Below, in pieces: positions 14,102 through 18,475 of a stretch of 18,475 nucleotides of DNA. Below the pieces are notes generated by a model that had not been told where the DNA came from, searched no databases, and saw nothing but the letters and a program-made list of their open reading frames with translations. The position numbers were made by a program, and so were the translations under genes. The DNA is from Chitinophagaceae bacterium UBA3961 (lineage in GTDB: Bacteria > Bacteroidota > Bacteroidia > Chitinophagales > Chitinophagaceae): NCBI GenBank assembly GCA_002385265.1, contig DGDD01000249.1, positions 1 through 18,475 of the forward strand, in the 5' to 3' direction. Positions within the stretch are counted from its first letter, which is position 1. Every line of letters begins with the position of its first letter.

Positions 14102-16519
14102 ATGTTTCAAAATTATTTTAAGATAGCCTGGCGCAATTTGTGGAAACACAAAACCGATAGTTTTATCAATGTTTTCGGATTGTGTTTAGCCTTTACCAGT
14201 GCTTTGTTGTTGCTATTGAGTGTGGCGTTTGAATTTTCCTATGATAAATTCAATACCAACGCCCCCAATATTTACCATACCTATTTCCAAACACAAACAC
14301 CGGGTGGAGATTCTCGATTCTCCAACGCAATGCCTACTCCTCTCGGACCGGTACTGAAGCAGAATTTTCCCGATATTAAATATGCAACACGTTTGGCCAA
14401 TGGGGGCACTTGGTTGCAATACAAAGACAAAAAGATTGAGATCGGAATTACCTATACCGATGCTGATTTCTTCAAAATGTTCAGTTTCCCGCTTACTAGT
14501 GGGAACACTACCAAGCCTTTTGAATCAACTACAAGCATGGTGGTGAACGAACGTTCCGCTAAGGCCGTGTTTGGAGAGGAAAATCCAATTGGTAAAACGG
14601 TTCAAATTCAAGTGGACGATCATTGGGAGGCAAGAACAGTTACTGCCTTAATCAAAGATTTTCCCGATAATTCTACGTTTCAGTACGATTTCATCATGCC
14701 GTTCGAGTCGCAGTCCTTTTACAAATTAGTAGAGAACGAATGGAATTCAAATTATCTCGACTTGTTTGTTCAATTGAATCCTTCAGTATCGGGTGCTCAG
14801 TTTGAATCAAAATTGAAACCCTTTATGCAGCAACAATACGCAGAAACGATCAAGAACATGAAGCGAGACGGTGCGGTACCTGCGAACGACGGTTCCTACA
14901 TTAAATTGTTGATGCAGCCCTTGTTAGACATGCACACCAATACGGAGATTGCAGGCGGTCAGTCGATTGCTAAGTTCTACTTGTACATGTTGATGACCAT
15001 TGCTCTGTTGATCATAGCAATTGCATGCATCAATTTTATCAACCTAAGTATTGGTAAGAGTTTCACAAGATCCAAAGAAATTGGATTGAGGAAGACCTTA
15101 GGTGCCATGAAGAATCAAGTTGCCATGCAATTTTGGGCGGAAGCGTTTTTGGTGTGTTTGGTGGCTTTGATTGTTAGCTTGATTGCTGCCTACTACTTAG
15201 TGCCGTCTTTCAAGCAATTGTTTGCGTTGAATGTTCAGCAAAGTATCTTGAAAGAACTGAAGGTATGGTTGGCCATTGTAGGAGGATTTCTTTTTATTAC
15301 ATTATTGGCCGGTGGTTATCCCGCATGGCAAATGGCCCGATTGAATGTGATCAAGGTATTGAAAGGAAGGGCTACCGTGGGTGGATCGAATCGACTCCGT
15401 AATGCATTGATCTCTTTCCAATTTGTTATTTCTGTATTATTGATTGCCTGTACCTTGATTACCTGGCAACAGATGAATTACTTAAGAACGCGTCCTCTTG
15501 GTTACAACACACAACAAGTTATTAGCATCCCCATTACCGGAGAAATCGGAAAAGTTCAAGCTTTGAATTTAATGCGCGACAAGCTCAACAACTCACCCAT
15601 GGTAGAGAGCATTACCGGCTTGTACGATAATTTGGGAATGGGGACTGACAATAGTTCTAGAACCTCCATCCGTGGATTTGACTACAAGAATCGAGAATTG
15701 AGAAGCACTTGGATTGGCACTAGTTATGATGTTGTAAAAACGCTTGGATTGAAATTGGTAGCAGGTAGAGATTTTTCACCTGAGTTTCTGACAGATAGCT
15801 CCGCAGTATTGGTGAACGAGGCAATGGCCAAACAGATAGGGGAAAAAGAAATCATCGGTGTAAAACTTCCGATTGATTCTGCAAAGCCCTTGACGATTAT
15901 TGGGGTGGTACAAGACTACAATTACAAGAGTTTGAAAAAGAAGATAGAACCTTTGACACTGGTGTTGGACTATAACTTCGAGCCGAATTATATTTTGGTT
16001 CGTGTGAAAGGAGACCGATTGAAAGAAAGCATGGAGTTGATGAAGTCGACATGGGCCAGTGTTTCTCCTGGTGGGGAGTTCAAGGGAAGCTTTTTGGATG
16101 AGAACGTAAACCGTCAGTATAGAAGAGAAGAAAAGCTGATGCAGATGTTTTCGATTGGGGCTTCTATCGCCATTGTGTTGAGTTGTTTGGGATTATTGGC
16201 AATGGTGATTTTGATCATTTCTCAACGAACCAAAGAAATCGGCATTCGAAAAGTATTGGGTGCATCTGTACTGAGCATCGTGAACCTTATTTCGAAAGAG
16301 TTTTTGATCATGATTTTCATTGCGGCTTGTATTGCTACGCCCATTGCATGGTATTTCATGAATAAGTGGCTGCAAGGCTTTGCGTATCAAATCAAGATTC
16401 AATGGTTTGTGTTTGTTGCGGCGGGGTTGTTGACTGCATTGATTGCGTTTGTGACTATTGGTTGGCAGGCAGTGAAAGCGGCGCTAGCGAATCCGGTGAT
16501 GAGTATTAAATCGGAGTAA
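14102..16519 (+). CDS. MacB/FtsX-type ABC transporter permease (second of three)
   Basis: This is an 805-residue paralogue of the first permease with the same duplicated layout: TM1 near residues 18-42; first periplasmic MacB_PCD domain to about 290; TMs near 293-315, 343-367 and 389-412; TM near 437-457; second periplasmic domain to about 680; and TMs near 680-705, 733-752 and 765-792. The coupling motifs are SKEIGLRKTLGA after the first core helix and TKEIGIRKVLGAS after the second-core helix. The C-terminus (WQAVKAALANPVMSIKSE) closely matches that of the first permease. The start MFQNYFKIAWRNLWKHK is family-typical. It follows the ATPase by 83 bases. It could pair with the first permease as a heterodimer, or serve a separate complex; this cannot be decided here. 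Confidence 0.92.
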   Translation: MFQNYFKIAWRNLWKHKTDSFINVFGLCLAFTSALLLLLSVAFEFSYDKFNTNAPNIYHTYFQTQTPGGDSRFSNAMPTPLGPVLKQNFPDIKYATRLANGGTWLQYKDKKIEIGITYTDADFFKMFSFPLTSGNTTKPFESTTSMVVNERSAKAVFGEENPIGKTVQIQVDDHWEARTVTALIKDFPDNSTFQYDFIMPFESQSFYKLVENEWNSNYLDLFVQLNPSVSGAQFESKLKPFMQQQYAETIKNMKRDGAVPANDGSYIKLLMQPLLDMHTNTEIAGGQSIAKFYLYMLMTIALLIIAIACINFINLSIGKSFTRSKEIGLRKTLGAMKNQVAMQFWAEAFLVCLVALIVSLIAAYYLVPSFKQLFALNVQQSILKELKVWLAIVGGFLFITLLAGGYPAWQMARLNVIKVLKGRATVGGSNRLRNALISFQFVISVLLIACTLITWQQMNYLRTRPLGYNTQQVISIPITGEIGKVQALNLMRDKLNNSPMVESITGLYDNLGMGTDNSSRTSIRGFDYKNRELRSTWIGTSYDVVKTLGLKLVAGRDFSPEFLTDSSAVLVNEAMAKQIGEKEIIGVKLPIDSAKPLTIIGVVQDYNYKSLKKKIEPLTLVLDYNFEPNYILVRVKGDRLKESMELMKSTWASVSPGGEFKGSFLDENVNRQYRREEKLMQMFSIGASIAIVLSCLGLLAMVILIISQRTKEIGIRKVLGASVLSIVNLISKEFLIMIFIAACIATPIAWYFMNKWLQGFAYQIKIQWFVFVAAGLLTALIAFVTIGWQAVKAALANPVMSIKSE

Positions 16520-16717
16520 AGACGCTTTCAGTGAAAGCTACGGAAACGCCAGGGCACTAGGACACAACGACACGAGGTTGAATTTTAATTCATCAAGTTT
16601 AACAATTGATAACTAACTGTAGCTTGGGAAAAAGAGGACACAAGGCTTGCTTCGCAAGGTTCTAAATACAAATAGAGAATCTAATAGACCTTATTCTTAA
16701 TTGAAAATTGACTTCTT
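16520..16717 (+). other. Intergenic gap between second and third permeases with two small hairpins
   Basis: GCTTTC-AGT-GAAAGC (16524-16538) is a perfect hairpin five bases after the second permease stop. CTTGC-TTC-GCAAG (16646-16658) is a second one. Neither is followed by a T-run, so they may be attenuating or RNA-stabilising rather than true terminators. A run of GACAC-like words (about 16553-16575) is a further low-complexity element. Confidence 0.4.
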
Positions 16718-18475
16718 ATGTTTAAAAAATATTTTACGACTACGCTGCGACATCTCTGGAAGCAACGGCTTTTCACAGGATTGAATGTGATGGGATTGGC
16801 CGTTAGTATCAGTGTTTGTTGGTTGGTGTATCGCATTGTGAATTTTGAATACAGTTATGAAAAAGGCTTTAAGAAAATCGACCAGACCTATCGGGTGGTA
16901 AGTGGGTTTATTTTCGATGAAAAAGAATCTTACAATGGTGGCGTTTCAAAACCTATTTACCAAGAGCTTCGGAAAACAGGTGTGGGCTTCGATCGCGTGG
17001 TACCTGTTTTTGGAATGTGGATGAAGACCGTGGTGGTGAACGATGGCAGCGGTAAGTTGAGCAATTTTGATGATGTGGAAGATGTAGTAGCGATTGACTC
17101 TAGTTATTTTGATATGATTGACTATCAGTGGTTGGCTGGTTTTGCGAATTCGGCCTTGAAGAGTCCGAATTCATTGGTGCTTACAGAGTCTAGAGCGAAA
17201 CAATACTTTCCCAATAAAAAGATTCAAGAAGTACTGAATCAATCCATCACTTATATCACCTACCGCGATACTACCGTGAGAACGGTAACCGGTGTGGTAG
17301 CCGATTTGAAGGGCAATACAGAGTTTACCGGGAAAGAGTTTTGCGCCTTGAAGTCGGAAGACTATCCGTTGGCACAGTGGACCAATACCAATGGCAGCGA
17401 TAAATTATACGTTCAGTTGAATCCAAACTACGATGAGAAAAAGGCCTTGGCGGTGATTGAAAACATGGTGCAACAGAAAACAAAAGAGCACATGTCGCAA
17501 AAGGAAAACTCGTTCAAGTTTACCAGATGGATGCAACTCTTGCCTTTGAAAGAATCGCATTTTTCTACTTATATACAAGAATGGGGCGTGCACAAGGCTA
17601 ATAAAAAGGTGTTGTTTGGATTAATTGGCATTGCCGCTTTCTTGTTGTTGTTAGCGATTATCAACTATGTTAACATGAGTGTGGCTTCCATTCCACATCG
17701 AGCAAAGGAAATCGGTGTTCGAAAAACACTGGGAAGTGGCTCAAGTACTTTGATTTTGCAGTTTCTGATTGAAACACTCATGATAACTGTTTTGGCTTCC
17801 ATCGTCGCCTACTTCTTGGGTCAAGTGGAGTTTAGATTGTTGAAAGATATCATTCCGGAGGGAGTGGAGTCGCTGGACAATACCTGGTTGATTCTTGTGT
17901 TTATGCTGTGTTTGACAATGGTGGTTTCGTTACTTGCCGGATTGTATCCGGGTTGGTTGATTACCAAAGTAAAAACCGTAAACGTGTTCAAAACGGCGTT
18001 TGTATTCAAGAATAGCAAGAGTCGGGTTGGATTGCAGAAGGCCCTGATCGTATTTCAGTTCATGATTGCAATTGTGTTTATCACCGGCGCAATCGTAATG
18101 GGAAAACAATTGAACTATATTGTTCATTCCGATATGGGGTTCAATAAAGAGGCGGTTGTATTGGTAAACATTCCATTCAAGTTTGCAGGTGAAGAGAAGT
18201 ACAAAGGCAAACCGCAAGCCTTATTAGGAGAATTTAAAACCTTACCGGGTGTAGTATCGGCCTCTTTGGGAACACCACCTTTGCAATCCGGTTATTCGTC
18301 TAGTCATTTCAAATACTTTAAAGAAGGTAAGGAGCCCATCGAGCGACAGTTATTTAAGAAGTACATCGATACCAGTTATATGAAGTTGTATGGGTTTCAA
18401 TTGATCGCGGGTAGAGCATTGAGCCAGTCTGATACTACCAACGAATTAGTGATCAACGAAACCGCGGTAAAAGCA
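16718..18475 (+). CDS. MacB/FtsX-type ABC transporter permease (third of three), cut by window edge
   Basis: The first 586 codons are inside the window and the frame is open to the last base. The start MFKKYFTTTLRHLWKQR parallels the other two permeases. TM1 is near residues 20-42; the periplasmic domain follows to about 290; TMs lie near 296-320, 347-370, 388-412 and 440-462; then the second periplasmic domain runs to the edge. The first coupling motif is AKEIGVRKTLGSG (about 327-339). The second FtsX core should lie beyond the window, as in its roughly 800-residue paralogues. It is the most divergent of the three in the first periplasmic domain by eye. It is probably co-transcribed after a 198-base gap, although an independent promoter there cannot be excluded. 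Confidence 0.92.
   Translation, partial: MFKKYFTTTLRHLWKQRLFTGLNVMGLAVSISVCWLVYRIVNFEYSYEKGFKKIDQTYRVVSGFIFDEKESYNGGVSKPIYQELRKTGVGFDRVVPVFGMWMKTVVVNDGSGKLSNFDDVEDVVAIDSSYFDMIDYQWLAGFANSALKSPNSLVLTESRAKQYFPNKKIQEVLNQSITYITYRDTTVRTVTGVVADLKGNTEFTGKEFCALKSEDYPLAQWTNTNGSDKLYVQLNPNYDEKKALAVIENMVQQKTKEHMSQKENSFKFTRWMQLLPLKESHFSTYIQEWGVHKANKKVLFGLIGIAAFLLLLAIINYVNMSVASIPHRAKEIGVRKTLGSGSSTLILQFLIETLMITVLASIVAYFLGQVEFRLLKDIIPEGVESLDNTWLILVFMLCLTMVVSLLAGLYPGWLITKVKTVNVFKTAFVFKNSKSRVGLQKALIVFQFMIAIVFITGAIVMGKQLNYIVHSDMGFNKEAVVLVNIPFKFAGEEKYKGKPQALLGEFKTLPGVVSASLGTPPLQSGYSSSHFKYFKEGKEPIERQLFKKYIDTSYMKLYGFQLIAGRALSQSDTTNELVINETAVKA

Noticed and set aside
16524..16538. Rho-independent terminator after the second permease
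   Set aside because: The stem is perfect but short and is not followed by a T-run. The next gene continues on the same strand with similar function.

Overview
The window looks like a chromosomal segment of a Bacteroidota bacterium, probably near Chitinophagales or Sphingobacteriales. This is inferred from moderate-to-low GC, start codons without clear Shine-Dalgarno sequences, several MacB/FtsX-type ABC permeases per locus, and palindromic GC-rich 42-base repeats of a kind I associate with this phylum. No rRNA or other taxonomic marker is present, so the placement is tentative. I see no tRNA, rRNA, CRISPR array or transposase.

Left third (1-5435, all minus strand): a type I restriction-modification locus. 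In transcription order it holds a nuclease-like DUF4268 protein (5435-4515), hsdM (4382-2682), hsdS (2689-1544, overlapping hsdM by 8 bases), an unrecognised 139-residue P-loop protein (1532-1113) and hsdR (from 1046, cut by the left edge). The most striking feature is a GC-rich tandem repeat of exactly 42 bases. It is inserted in frame in both hsdM (about 3063-3225) and hsdR (1 to about 130), but is read in a different frame in each gene. The unit is stop-free in five of six frames and carries two palindromes. It therefore behaves like a protein-tolerated palindromic mobile repeat.

Middle (5436-6439): mostly non-coding DNA holding a small ASCH-domain gene (5966-6238, plus strand). The gene sits between two nearly identical 36-base direct repeats (5718-5753 and 6321-6356).

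Right two thirds (6440-18475): a sigma54-type two-component system on the minus strand, with regulator 9113-7770 and kinase 7780-6440 overlapping by 11 bases. It is divergent from a plus-strand ABC operon: permease, membrane-fusion (HlyD/RND-adaptor type) protein, MacB/LolD-like ATPase, second permease, and third permease cut by the right edge. The 381-base divergent intergenic region probably carries the control sites. The likely logic is that the kinase senses an envelope signal, the regulator activates sigma54-dependent transcription, and a tripartite MacB-like system responds. Its substrate cannot be told from sequence, and no outer-membrane TolC-like partner lies within the window.
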